Source of the DNA: Streptomyces sp. Ag109_O5-1
Lineage (GTDB): Bacteria; Actinomycetota; Actinomycetes; Streptomycetales; Streptomycetaceae
Reading direction: 5' to 3'
DNA length: 64,000 nucleotides
NCBI RefSeq assembly: GCF_003814875.1
Contig: NZ_RKQF01000001.1
Span: 9,734,001 to 9,798,000, forward strand
Numbering within the stretch: the stretch's first letter is position 1; each line of letters opens with the position of its first letter. Made by a program: the position numbers and the translations under genes. The notes beneath the pieces are model-generated. The model did no database searches and was not told where the DNA came from. It saw nothing but the letters and a program-made list of their open reading frames with translations. Below, piece by piece: positions 17,070 through 24,775 of this stretch.

Positions 17070-18149
17070 TCACAGCGCCTTCGCGCGGATCATCGCCGAC
17101 AGCACCAGGGCGCCCGGCAGCAGTGGCACCCAGTCGGTCAGGACGCGGTAGCCGATCACGGTGGCGGTGGCCACCGCCACCGGGGAGCCGAACGCGGCCA
17201 GCGTGAACACCAGCGCCGCGTCCACCGCGACGCTGCCGGGCACCGGCACGGCACCCCCGGCGGTGCCCGCCGCCAGATACGCCAGGATCACATCCGCCCA
17301 CGACAGCCCGAGCCCCAGCGCCTCCCCGGTACAGGCCAGCACACTCGCCTGCACCAGCGGCATCGCGGTCGCCCCGCCCCACAGGGCGAGCACCCGGGAG
17401 GGCCGCGCATGCACCGTCCGGGCGTCGGTCAGCGCACAGCGCACCAGTCCGGTGAGCGGCCGCCGCAGCGGTCGTACGACGGCCATCGCCACGCCCGCCA
17501 GGGTGACCACGGCGGCGACCGGGATCAGCACCGTGCCGTCCGGGACCAGCTCGGCCAGCCGCCGCCAGGCGGACGACGACAGCAGGAACACCACGAGCAC
17601 GACCGTCTTCGCACCCGACTTGGCCACCGAGTACAGCGCGATCGAGGCGGTGGCCCGGTCCAGGGGGACACCCCGGGTGCGCAGGAATCGGACGGTGACG
17701 GCGTGTGCGCCCAGCCCGGCGGGCAGCACGTGGTTGGCGGCCCCGGCGGCGAACTGCGAGGCCAGCAGCAGCCCCGGCGGCAGCCGGTCGGGCACGGCGC
17801 CCTGCCGCACACAGGCGGCCACCACCCAGGTGAGGCAGGTGAGACCGCCCCCGGCCAGCAGCCATGCCGGTTCGGCGTGGGCGAGCCGGGTGACCCCGTC
17901 GTACAACAGCGACCGGTTGGTCAGCCCCCAGACCGCCGCGATGAGCAGCGGGGACAGGCACAGGGCGAGCCGGAGCGGCCGGCCCGCCGTGGAGGACACC
18001 GGCAGGGCAGGCACGGGTGGTGCGTCGGGGCGGGCCGATGACAGTGAGGACAGTGAGGACACGGGGACGTTGTCCTTCCACAGCGGGCCCGAGGTGGGGA
18101 GCCACGGGCGAGCGAGACCGCGGGGGAGCCTTCCCGTCCCGTATGACAC
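17070..18149 (-). CDS. UPF0104/MprF-N-like flippase-type membrane protein
   Basis: This protein has up to 359 residues and about eight membrane helices. It has the typical middle of the lysylphosphatidylglycerol-synthase transmembrane family (ANHVLPAGLGAHAV, SVAKSGAKT, GGAVPVPGSVAV). Members move aminoacylated or glycosylated lipids across the membrane, or are uncharacterised. The GTG at 18149 gives a long Pro/Ser-rich cytoplasmic lead; a later start near codon 30 is possible. It converges on the lipid operon with only 4 bp between stops. It could translocate the product, but this family is common in Streptomyces and the link is only positional. Confidence 0.75.
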   Translation of the reverse strand: MSYGTGRLPRGLARPWLPTSGPLWKDNVPVSSLSSLSSARPDAPPVPALPVSSTAGRPLRLALCLSPLLIAAVWGLTNRSLLYDGVTRLAHAEPAWLLAGGGLTCLTWVVAACVRQGAVPDRLPPGLLLASQFAAGAANHVLPAGLGAHAVTVRFLRTRGVPLDRATASIALYSVAKSGAKTVVLVVFLLSSSAWRRLAELVPDGTVLIPVAAVVTLAGVAMAVVRPLRRPLTGLVRCALTDARTVHARPSRVLALWGGATAMPLVQASVLACTGEALGLGLSWADVILAYLAAGTAGGAVPVPGSVAVDAALVFTLAAFGSPVAVATATVIGYRVLTDWVPLLPGALVLSAMIRAKAL

Positions 18150-18264
18150 CCGGATGTCCGAAAACCGAAGGCGGGAGGGCGGGCGGGTGCCGCGGGCGCT
18201 GCCGTACCCCGCCGACCCGGTAGCCTTCCTGAGGAAGGCGCACGCGACAGGGGAGGAACCGGCG

Positions 18265-18909
18265 GTGCACGTCCAGGAATGGCTCGACTCGGTGCCTGCG
18301 GTCGCCGTCTACGCAGTGGTGGCGCTGGTCATCGGACTGGAGAGCCTGGGCATCCCGCTGCCCGGCGAGATCGTCCTGGTCTCCGCCGCGCTGCTCTCCT
18401 CCCAGCACTCGGGCATCAACCCGATCGTCCTCGGTGCCTGCGCGACGGCCGGCGCGGTCATCGGCGACTCGATCGGCTACGCGATCGGCCGCAAGGGCGG
18501 CCGTCCGCTGCTGGCCTGGCTGGGCAGGAAGTTCCCGAGACACTTCAGCGAGGGCCATGTGGCCACCGCCGAGCGCTCCTTCGAGAAGTGGGGCATGTGG
18601 GCGGTCTTCTTCGGCCGCTTCATCGCCCTCCTCCGCATCTTCGCGGGCCCGCTGGCGGGCGTCCTGCACATGCCGTACTGGAAGTTCCTGACGGCGAACC
18701 TGCTGGGCGGCATCTGCTGGGCCGGCGGCACGACGGCGGTCGTCTACTACGTCGGGATCGTCGCCGAGGACTGGCTGAAGAGGTTCTCGTACGTGGGCTT
18801 GGCGGCGGCCGTACTGGTGGGCCTGGCATCGATGCTGATCGTGCAGCGCAGGGCGAAGAAGGTCCAGGTCACGGAGAAGGAAGCGGAACCGGTAAACGCC
18901 GGGGAGTAA
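18265..18909 (+). CDS. DedA-family membrane protein (SNARE-associated/UptA-like)
   Basis: This 214-residue integral membrane protein starts at GTG 18265 with GGAGG at 18252-18256. The open frame upstream is a shadow. Family hallmarks are ESLGIPLPGE near the N-terminus, GDSIGYAIGRKGG and the basic loop FFGRFIALLRIFAGPLAG. DedA proteins are linked to membrane homeostasis, and some recycle polyprenyl phosphate or transport other lipids. The C-terminus is a short charged tail. It is divergent from the UPF0104 gene, with 115 bp between the two starts, so the two may share a control region. No specific substrate can be predicted. Confidence 0.88.
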   Translation: MHVQEWLDSVPAVAVYAVVALVIGLESLGIPLPGEIVLVSAALLSSQHSGINPIVLGACATAGAVIGDSIGYAIGRKGGRPLLAWLGRKFPRHFSEGHVATAERSFEKWGMWAVFFGRFIALLRIFAGPLAGVLHMPYWKFLTANLLGGICWAGGTTAVVYYVGIVAEDWLKRFSYVGLAAAVLVGLASMLIVQRRAKKVQVTEKEAEPVNAGE

Positions 18910-18997
18910 ATGTCTTTAGGGGCGCGGGGCGTAGTCGACGTGCGGCTCCGCCGCGTGGGCGCGACGAGCCCCCACGCACCCGCACCCGCCTCACGAC

Positions 18998-19528
18998 CTA
19001 CTCATGCACCCCGCGATGCGCCTTGGCCAACTCCGCATACAAGGTCCCGTTGAGGGTGACCCCCTGCCTTTCCTCCTCCGACAACACCCGCCGCACCTTG
19101 GCCGGCACCCCCGCCACCAACGACCCCGGCGGCACCTCCATCCCCTGCGGCACCAACGCCTGCGCGGCCACCAACGACCCCGCCCCGATCACCGCCCCGT
19201 TCAGCACGGTCGCCCCCATCCCGATGAGGCAGTCGTCCCCGACGGTCGCCCCGTGCACGACCGCGTTGTGCCCGATCGACACCCGCTCCCCGACACTCAC
19301 CGGAAACCCCGGATCCGCATGGAGCGTGGCATTGTCCTGCACATTCGCCTGAGCCCCCACGGTGATCTTCTCGACGTCCCCCCGGACCACCGCGCCGTAC
19401 CAGACACTGGCCCCGGCCTTCAGCGTCACGTCCCCGATCACCGAGGCCGTAGGGGCCACGAACACATCGCTCTCGATGCTCGGCTCCCGCCCCCCGATCC
19501 CCACGATCAGCGCCTTCTGGGTCATCAC
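18998..19528 (-). CDS. Gamma-carbonic-anhydrase-like hexapeptide protein
   Basis: This 176-residue left-handed beta-helix protein of the YrdA/PaaY/CaiE type has repeated hexapeptides (VIGDVTL, VVRGDVEKI, NVQDNATLH, SIGHNAVVHGATVGD). The family metal ligands are represented by His in NATLHAD, IGHN and VHG. These trimers bind zinc or iron; some are carbonic anhydrases, while many actinobacterial members have no tested activity. MMTQ gives two adjacent starts. It is divergent from another hexapeptide protein at 19636. Confidence 0.82.
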   Translation of the reverse strand: MMTQKALIVGIGGREPSIESDVFVAPTASVIGDVTLKAGASVWYGAVVRGDVEKITVGAQANVQDNATLHADPGFPVSVGERVSIGHNAVVHGATVGDDCLIGMGATVLNGAVIGAGSLVAAQALVPQGMEVPPGSLVAGVPAKVRRVLSEEERQGVTLNGTLYAELAKAHRGVHE

Positions 19529-19635
19529 CGTCTCCCGTCGTCATCGATGTCCAGGGCAACCTAGCCCACCCCCTGGGGCGAAGATCACAGCAGCCCGCCC
19601 TCTTGCCGGCGGCCCCCGCTGAGTACCGTGACCCC

Positions 19636-20400
19636 GTGCCCAAGCCCAAGAACACGTTCTCATCCTGGCGCCGCCATCTCGGCCAACGCGCTGTCCACGC
19701 GGCCTGGGCCTGGGCGCAGCGCACCGGTTCCGTCAGCGCCGAGCACCCCGGCCGCTTCCGTTTCGGCGCGCTCGGCGAAGCCACCCGCCTCGCCTTCCCG
19801 CTCGGCACGGTCTTCGGTGAGCCGTGGATCCACCTCGGCTCGTACTGCATCGTCGCCGAACAGGTCACCCTCACCGCGGGCCTGATGCCCGACCTCGACC
19901 TCGGCCCGGACCCGATCCTGCGCATCGGCGACGGCGTGGTCCTCGGCCGCGGCAGCCATGTGATCGCCGACACGACGGTCACCATCGGCAGCGACTGCTA
20001 CTTCGGTCCGTACGTCTACGTCACCTCCACCAACCACTCCTACGACGACCCGCACGAGCCCATCGGCAAGCAGTGGCCCCGTATGGAGCCCGTGGAGATC
20101 GGTCCGGGCTGCTGGATCGGCACCGGCGCGGTGATCCTGCCGGGCGCGCGGATCGGCCGGAACGTGGTGGTGGCGGCCGGCGCGGTGGTGCGGGGTACGG
20201 TGCCCGACCACGCCGTGGTGGCGGGCGCCCCGGCCCGGGTCGTACGACGCTGGACCCCCGAGACCGGCTGGCAGCCGCCGCTGCGCACACCTGCTCCGGT
20301 GCCGATCCCGGAGGGCATGACACCGGAGCAGTTGCGGGCGCTCGCGGAGCTGGACGACGAGGACGTGGCGAGGCTCGCCGAACTGGAGACGGAGGGCTGA
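19636..20400 (+). CDS. Hexapeptide-repeat acyltransferase (DapH/LacA/LpxA superfamily)
   Basis: This 254-residue protein is read from GTG 19636. The left-handed beta-helix is visible in RIGDGVVLGRGSHVIADTTV, then IGSDCYFGPYVYVTSTNHSYDD and IGPGCWIGTGAVILPGARIG. The NHSYDD segment carries the catalytic-type His found in xenobiotic and maltose/galactoside acetyltransferases. The end (TPEQLRALAELDDEDVARL) is acidic and helical. It probably uses acetyl-CoA, or a succinyl donor, on a small amine or hydroxyl; the acceptor is unknown. There is no strong ribosome site, so a start at 19603 cannot be excluded. Confidence 0.75.
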   Translation: MPKPKNTFSSWRRHLGQRAVHAAWAWAQRTGSVSAEHPGRFRFGALGEATRLAFPLGTVFGEPWIHLGSYCIVAEQVTLTAGLMPDLDLGPDPILRIGDGVVLGRGSHVIADTTVTIGSDCYFGPYVYVTSTNHSYDDPHEPIGKQWPRMEPVEIGPGCWIGTGAVILPGARIGRNVVVAAGAVVRGTVPDHAVVAGAPARVVRRWTPETGWQPPLRTPAPVPIPEGMTPEQLRALAELDDEDVARLAELETEG

Positions 20401-20428
20401 GCCGCCCGCCGAGCCGACCGGCCCTGGT

Positions 20429-21286
20429 TCAGCCGGTGGCCAGCAGCAGCGTCCCCACCAGCGCCAGCCCCGCCCCCGCCGCCTGGACGGCCCGCAGGCG
20501 TTCGCTGAGGAAGCCGCGGGCCGCGAGCGCGGTGACCACCGGGTAGAGCGAGGCGAGCACCGCGGCGACGGTGACCGGGCCGTGCTGGGCGGCGACCGAG
20601 TAGGTGCCGTTCGCCGCGACGTCCGCGAGACCGACGAAGCCCAGCGCCGGGAGGGTGGACCAGGCGAAGCCGCCCTCGGGCAGCGCGGGCGAGCCCCTCC
20701 GCACGGACAGCCACAGGGCCGCGCCGCCCCCGGCGACGTTCGTCAGCCGCTGCACGAACAGGGCCAGGAACAGGCCGGTGACGTTGGTGGACGCCTCCGT
20801 GATCAGCGCGAACACCGTGCCGAAGCCGCCCGCCGCGACCAGGGTGAGCAGGATCGCCCGGCGCTGGACGGGCGCGCCGCGCAGCTGCGGGCCGCCCGCC
20901 AGGACGACGCCGGTGACGGCGACCGCGATGCCCGCGACCTGGACCAGGCCCGGACGCTCGCCGAGGAACAGCCCGACGCCGACCGGGACGGCGACGCTCA
21001 GTGTGGCCAACGGGGAGACGACGCCCATCGGGCCCAGGGCGAGCGCCTTGTAGAAGGAGAAGAGCGCGACCGGCCCGACCAGGCCCGCCGCGAACGCGAA
21101 CCAGAGCCGGGGCCCGGCCTCGCTCCAGCCGCCCGTGGCGACCACGATCACACCGAGCACCGCCGCCGCGATGCCCTGTGAGACGACGATCACCGTGAGC
21201 GCCGGGGCGCGTCGAGTGAGCAGCCCGCCGCCGAAGTCGGCCAGTCCCCACAGGAGACTGGTGGTCAGGGCGAAGAATGCTGTCAC
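20429..21286 (-). CDS. EamA/DMT-family exporter
   Basis: This 285-residue protein has ten predicted membrane helices and the internal two-fold repeat of EamA transporters. I start it at GTG 21286 (VTAFFALTTSLLWGLADFGG); codons further upstream overlap the divergent regulator. Substrates of the family are amino acids, metabolites or drugs. It is divergent from the XRE-cupin regulator at 21402, with two inverted repeats in the gap. This is a classic arrangement of a local regulator controlling its exporter. Confidence 0.83.
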   Translation of the reverse strand: MTAFFALTTSLLWGLADFGGGLLTRRAPALTVIVVSQGIAAAVLGVIVVATGGWSEAGPRLWFAFAAGLVGPVALFSFYKALALGPMGVVSPLATLSVAVPVGVGLFLGERPGLVQVAGIAVAVTGVVLAGGPQLRGAPVQRRAILLTLVAAGGFGTVFALITEASTNVTGLFLALFVQRLTNVAGGGAALWLSVRRGSPALPEGGFAWSTLPALGFVGLADVAANGTYSVAAQHGPVTVAAVLASLYPVVTALAARGFLSERLRAVQAAGAGLALVGTLLLATG

Positions 21287-21304
21287 GGCCCGCCTCGCAG
21301 TACA

Positions 21305-21364
21305 GTTCGGTGAACGATCAGGTACACCCCACCGTAGTTCATTCAGTTGAACTCTGTCATTCAG
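21305..21364. promoter_or_regulatory. Operator cluster between DMT exporter and XRE-cupin regulator
   Basis: There are two dyads: GTTC-GGT-GAAC (21305-21315) and AGTTCA-TTCAGT-TGAACT (21336-21353). The octamer TCATTCAG also occurs as a direct repeat at 21339-21346 and 21357-21364. All lie in the divergent promoter gap, and GTTC/GAAC half-sites are shared by both dyads, as expected for a dimeric helix-turn-helix protein. Confidence 0.5.
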
Positions 21365-21401
21365 GATACTGGACCGCGATGATCTCGACGATGGACGGAA
21401 C

Positions 21402-21974
21402 GTGTCGGACCTCGACCTGCTGACCCAGTCCCTGGCCCGCAACGTCAAGCACTGGCGCTCGGTGCGCGGCTTCACCCTCGACGTGCTCGCGGCCCGTGCC
21501 GCGGTCAGCCGCGGCATGCTCATCCAGATCGAGCAGGCCCGCACCAACCCGAGCATCGGCACGGTCGTCAAGATCGGTGACGCCCTCGGTGTGAGCATCA
21601 CCACGCTGCTCGACTACGAACAGGGCCCGAAGGTCCGGCTCGTCCCCGCCGACAAGGCCGTGCGGCTGTGGCACACCGAGGGCGGCAGCTACAACCGCCT
21701 GCTCGCCGGCACCGAGGCGCCCGGACCGCTGGAGATGTGGGACTGGCATCTGATGCCGGGCGAGAGCAGCCCGTCGGAGCCGCACCCCGCCGGCACTGTG
21801 GAGATCGTCCATGTCACCGCCGGTGAACTGACCCTCACGGTCGACGGGGCCGAGTACCGCGTGCCGACGGGCGCGAGCGCCTCCTTCGAGGCGAACACGC
21901 CCCATGTGTACGGCAATACGGGGGACGTGCCGATGGACATGGTGATGACGGTCTCCGTCCCTCCGGTGCCCTGA
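21402..21974 (+). CDS. XRE-family regulator with C-terminal cupin
   Basis: This 190-residue protein starts at GTG 21402. The N-terminal 65 residues form an XRE helix-turn-helix (FTLDVLAARAAVSRGMLIQIEQARTN, cut here for length, then PSIGTVVKIGDALGV). The C-terminal 100 residues are a cupin (PSEPHPAGTVEIVHVTAGELTL at about 125-146) that binds a small ligand. Proteins of this design commonly repress or activate a neighbouring exporter or catabolic gene. Here the divergent EamA transporter is the obvious target, through the dyads at 21305-21353. Confidence 0.85.
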   Translation: MSDLDLLTQSLARNVKHWRSVRGFTLDVLAARAAVSRGMLIQIEQARTNPSIGTVVKIGDALGVSITTLLDYEQGPKVRLVPADKAVRLWHTEGGSYNRLLAGTEAPGPLEMWDWHLMPGESSPSEPHPAGTVEIVHVTAGELTLTVDGAEYRVPTGASASFEANTPHVYGNTGDVPMDMVMTVSVPPVP

Positions 21975-22005
21975 GACCCGGCGGGCGGGCTGTTAGCGTG
22001 CGGGC

Positions 22006-22560
22006 ATGCGTGCACCCATCGGAGACTTCGACACCGCCACCCCCGCCCCCGACTGTCTCGACGAGCTGACCGCCCCGGTCGCCGACGCCGTACGCCACTG
22101 GAGCGGTGCCGTACCCGCGGACCAGATCCTCTACGTCGAGACCGACCCGCAGTGGGCGGACACCGCCGTCTTCGTCGAGCACTACGGACGCGAACTGCTG
22201 GAGCAGTCGGCCAACTGCGTGGTCGTGGCGGGCAAGCGCGGCGGCGAGACGACGCTGGCGGCCTGCCTGGTCCCGTCCACCACCAAGGTCGACGTCAACG
22301 GCGTCGTGCGACGCCAACTCGGCGCCCGCAAGGCGTCGTTCGCCTCGATGGACACCGCGATCGGCGAGACCGGCATGGAGTACGGCGGCATCACCCCGAT
22401 CGGACTCCCGTGCGACTGGCCCCTGTTGGTGGACTCGGCCGTCGCCGGCCTGCCCTGGGTCCTGGTCGGCAGCGGTCGCCGCCGCGGCAAACTCCTGGTC
22501 CCCGGCAAGGCGTTCGCCCAGATGCCGGGCGCGGTGGTGCTCGACGGGCTGGGCGTCTAG
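22006..22560 (+). CDS. YbaK/ProX-type aminoacyl-tRNA deacylase
   Basis: This 184-residue YbaK-domain protein recognises mischarged aminoacyl-tRNA and hydrolyses it in trans. The conserved core is seen in LAACLVPSTTKVDVNGVVRR and the glycine-rich GMEYGGITPIGLP segment, with VDSAVAGLPWVLVGSGRR near the end. Its length fits the family. Its TAG overlaps the stop of the convergent metal exporter (CTAG at 22557-22560), so the two transcripts are fully convergent. Which tRNA it edits cannot be told from sequence. Confidence 0.82.
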   Translation: MRAPIGDFDTATPAPDCLDELTAPVADAVRHWSGAVPADQILYVETDPQWADTAVFVEHYGRELLEQSANCVVVAGKRGGETTLAACLVPSTTKVDVNGVVRRQLGARKASFASMDTAIGETGMEYGGITPIGLPCDWPLLVDSAVAGLPWVLVGSGRRRGKLLVPGKAFAQMPGAVVLDGLGV

Positions 22561-23714
22561 GACGGGGCGTGGGCGTGGTGTGCCAGTGCCAGGTGGGGGT
22601 CCGCCTCGCCCGGCGCAGGTGCCGGGTCCGCGTGCACCAGCGCCGCCGTCAGCCGCGGTACGGCGTGCAGCAGCGCGTGCTCGGCCCCGACCGCGATCGC
22701 GTGCGCCTGCCGTACGGTCGCCTCGCCGTCCACGACGACCGCGACCTCGGCGCGCAGCCGGTGCCCGATCCACCGCAACCGCAGCTCACCCACCTCGCGC
22801 ACCCCCGGCACCGCGCGCAGCGCCCGCTCGGCCCGGTCCACCAGTTCCGGGTCCACGGCGTCCATCACGCGCCGGAACACCTCGCGCGCCGCGTCCCGCA
22901 GCACCAGCGCGATCGCGGCGGTGATCGTCAACCCCACGATCGGGTCGGCGAGTTGCCAGCCGAGCGCCGAACCGCCGGCCCCCAGCAGCACGGCCAGTGA
23001 GGTGAATCCGTCGGTGCGGGCGTGCAGCCCGTCGGCCACCAGCGCGGCCGAGCCGATGTCCCGGCCCACCCGGATCCGGTACCGGGCCACCCACTCGTTC
23101 CCGGCGAAGCCGGCCAGCGCGGCCACCGCGACCGCCGGGACATGGGTGACGGGCCGCGGATCCAGCAGCCGGTCCACCGCTGTCCACGCGGCGAACGCGG
23201 CCGACGCCGTGATCGTCAGTACGATCGCGATCCCCGCGAGATCCTCGGCCCGCCCGTAGCCGTAGGTGAAGCGGCGGTTCGCGGCGCGGCGCCCCAGCAC
23301 GAAGGCGATGCCCAGCGGTACGGCGGTCAGCGCGTCGGCGGCGTTGTGCACCGTGTCGCCGAGCAGCGCGACGGAGCCGGACAGGATCACGACGACCGCC
23401 TGGACGAGCGCCGTCACGCCGAGCACGGCCAGCGAGACCCACAGCGCCCGCATGCCCCGCGCCGAGGACTCCAGGGCGGAGTCGAGCTTGTCGGCGGTCT
23501 CGTGGGAGTGCGGTGTGAGGAGGTGGGGGAGGCGGTGGCGGAGCCCACCGGCCGGGGAGCGGGTGTGGGAGTGACCATGGTCATGGCCGTGCGGGTGCTC
23601 GCCGTGCCGGCCGTCGGCGTGCGCGTGCTCGCCGCGCCGGTCGTCCGCGCGTGCGTGCTCATGACGGTGGTCGTCCGCGTGTGCGTGTTCATGGTGGTGG
23701 TGCCGGTCGCTCAT
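22557..23714 (-). CDS. Cation diffusion facilitator with His-rich N-terminus
   Basis: This 385-residue CDF (ZnT-like) exporter is started at ATG 23714, preceded by GAGAGGGGAG. Residues 2-50 are a His/Asp-rich metal-binding sequence (HHHHEHAHADDHRHEHA and further copies). Six membrane helices follow; the metal-binding motif GDTVHNAADAL is in helix II and the ADGLHARTDGF motif in helix V. The cytoplasmic C-terminal domain has paired His residues. Export of Zn2+, Co2+ or Ni2+ is expected. The ArsR sensor at 23778 is divergent, and its putative operators lie between the two starts. Confidence 0.9.
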   Translation of the reverse strand: MSDRHHHHEHAHADDHRHEHARADDRRGEHAHADGRHGEHPHGHDHGHSHTRSPAGGLRHRLPHLLTPHSHETADKLDSALESSARGMRALWVSLAVLGVTALVQAVVVILSGSVALLGDTVHNAADALTAVPLGIAFVLGRRAANRRFTYGYGRAEDLAGIAIVLTITASAAFAAWTAVDRLLDPRPVTHVPAVAVAALAGFAGNEWVARYRIRVGRDIGSAALVADGLHARTDGFTSLAVLLGAGGSALGWQLADPIVGLTITAAIALVLRDAAREVFRRVMDAVDPELVDRAERALRAVPGVREVGELRLRWIGHRLRAEVAVVVDGEATVRQAHAIAVGAEHALLHAVPRLTAALVHADPAPAPGEADPHLALAHHAHAPS

Positions 23715-23771
23715 GCGGCTCCCCTCTCCGGTGCGCGGGACGTGGACATGCGGCGCCCACGACGCCATTAT

Positions 23772-23818
23772 GTGCGTATGAGCGCACGCATGCACCTATC
23801 AACTGCGCATCATGCGCA
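23772..23818. promoter_or_regulatory. Candidate metal-sensor operators between CDF and ArsR genes
   Basis: GTGCG-TATGAG-CGCAC (23772-23787) is a perfect 5-bp dyad. TGCGCA-TCA-TGCGCA (23804-23818) is a second, almost fully symmetric element. Similar GCGCAT half-sites are typical of ArsR/SmtB operators. Both overlap the first codons of the ArsR frame, so the gene may be autoregulated by direct blockage, or its real start may be further downstream. Confidence 0.5.
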
Positions 23819-24155
23819 TCCGCGCACCCCCGGCGAGGAACAGTTCGCGCTCGCGGCCGAACTCCTCGCCCTGCTCGGCGACCGCACGCGGCTCACCCTG
23901 CTGCACGCCCTGACGGCGGGGGAGGCCGATGTCACCACGCTCACCGAGGCGTGCGGCGCGGCGCGGCCCGCCGTCAGCCAGCACCTGGCCCGGCTGCGGC
24001 TCGCGGGTCTGGTGGGCACGCGCAAGGAGGGGCGCCGGGTGGTGTACTCGCTGCGCCACGGCCATCTGCGCCGACTGGTCGGCGAGGCGCTGAAGGTGGC
24101 CGACCACCGGCTCGCCGAGACCGCGGCCGACGGCGCTACCGCAGCAGAGAGCTGA
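23778..24155 (+). CDS. ArsR/SmtB-family metal-sensing repressor
   Basis: This protein of up to 125 residues has a winged helix (RLTLLHALTAGEADVTTLTE then AARPAVSQHLARLRLAGLV). The N-terminus is His-rich (HLSTAHHAHP) and the C-terminus has DHRLAETA; both could hold metal, as in NmtR/KmtR-type sensors. ATG 23778 and 23790 are both possible. It is divergent from the CDF exporter and should derepress it when Zn, Co or Ni is high. Its last 20 bp overlap the 3' end of the convergent MarR gene. Confidence 0.87.
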   Translation: MSARMHLSTAHHAHPRTPGEEQFALAAELLALLGDRTRLTLLHALTAGEADVTTLTEACGAARPAVSQHLARLRLAGLVGTRKEGRRVVYSLRHGHLRRLVGEALKVADHRLAETAADGATAAES

Positions 24156-24534
24156 GTCGCTCCAGCAGCGCGAGCGCCTCGTCCGGATCGGTGGTCGCCG
24201 CAGCGAGCGCCGGGCCCAGCGGGGCCTCCTGCGCCACCTTCATGCGGTCGGACGGCTCGGCGGACGGGCTCAGCAGCGTACGGCGGCCGTCGCGCGGGTC
24301 GGGTTCGGTCGTGACCGCCCCGGCGCTGCGCAGCCGGGCCACGCAGTTGGAGACCTGGCTCTGTGCCAGACCGGTGCGCCTGGCGATCTCCGTGACCGTG
24401 GTCCGGGGGTGGTCGCGCAGGTCGGCGGCCACGATGAGCACCGTGCCCGTACTGGTGGGGTGCTCGCCGATGCCGTCGGTGGGGACGGCGGACTCCGCGA
24501 GCTTCTGGAGGCGGTGGCCCAGCAGGTACTCCAC
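24136..24534 (-). CDS. MarR-family regulator, possibly cut at its 5' end
   Basis: It encodes about 132 residues from GTG 24534. The winged helix-turn-helix is clear (TVTEIARRTGLAQSQVSNCV, then RLRSAGAVTTEPDPRDGRRT). The frame stays open upstream, but that DNA is the complement of an MFS transporter remnant, so the start must be close to 24534. The gene probably once controlled the divergent MFS pump whose last part remains at 24542. Only about 7 bp now separate the two, so its normal promoter and operator are missing and it may not be expressed properly. Confidence 0.7.
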   Translation of the reverse strand: MEYLLGHRLQKLAESAVPTDGIGEHPTSTGTVLIVAADLRDHPRTTVTEIARRTGLAQSQVSNCVARLRSAGAVTTEPDPRDGRRTLLSPSAEPSDRMKVAQEAPLGPALAAATTDPDEALALLERLSSLLR

Positions 24535-24541
24535 CGAGGCG

Positions 24542-24775
24542 ATGCGGCATGTGCCGGCACAGCTGGCCGGAGCGGCCTCCGGGGTCAACAACACGGTCCG
24601 GCAACTGGGTTCGGTCCTCGGTTCGGCCGCCGCCACCGCTCTGATGGCCGCGGGGGCCACCCCGCTGGCCGGCATCCACCTGGCCATGGCCCTCGCGGTC
24701 GTCCTGCTCACCCTCGCCGGTACCGCGCTGTTCGCGACCCGTGCGGGAAACCCGGCGGCCGTCCCAGCACAGCGC
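24542..24775 (+). pseudogene. C-terminal remnant of a DHA2-type MFS drug transporter
   Basis: The + strand frame reads HVPAQLAGAASGVNNTVRQL, then LGSVLGSAAATALMAAGATP and an ending hydrophobic helix with ALFATRAGNP. This matches the last two helices of 14-TMS EmrB/QacA-like pumps. The first 400 or so codons are absent, and the remnant abuts the MarR start. There is no start codon or ribosome site, so it is a deletion relic. The frame runs on to a stop at 24833 inside the complement of pobA. Confidence 0.7.
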
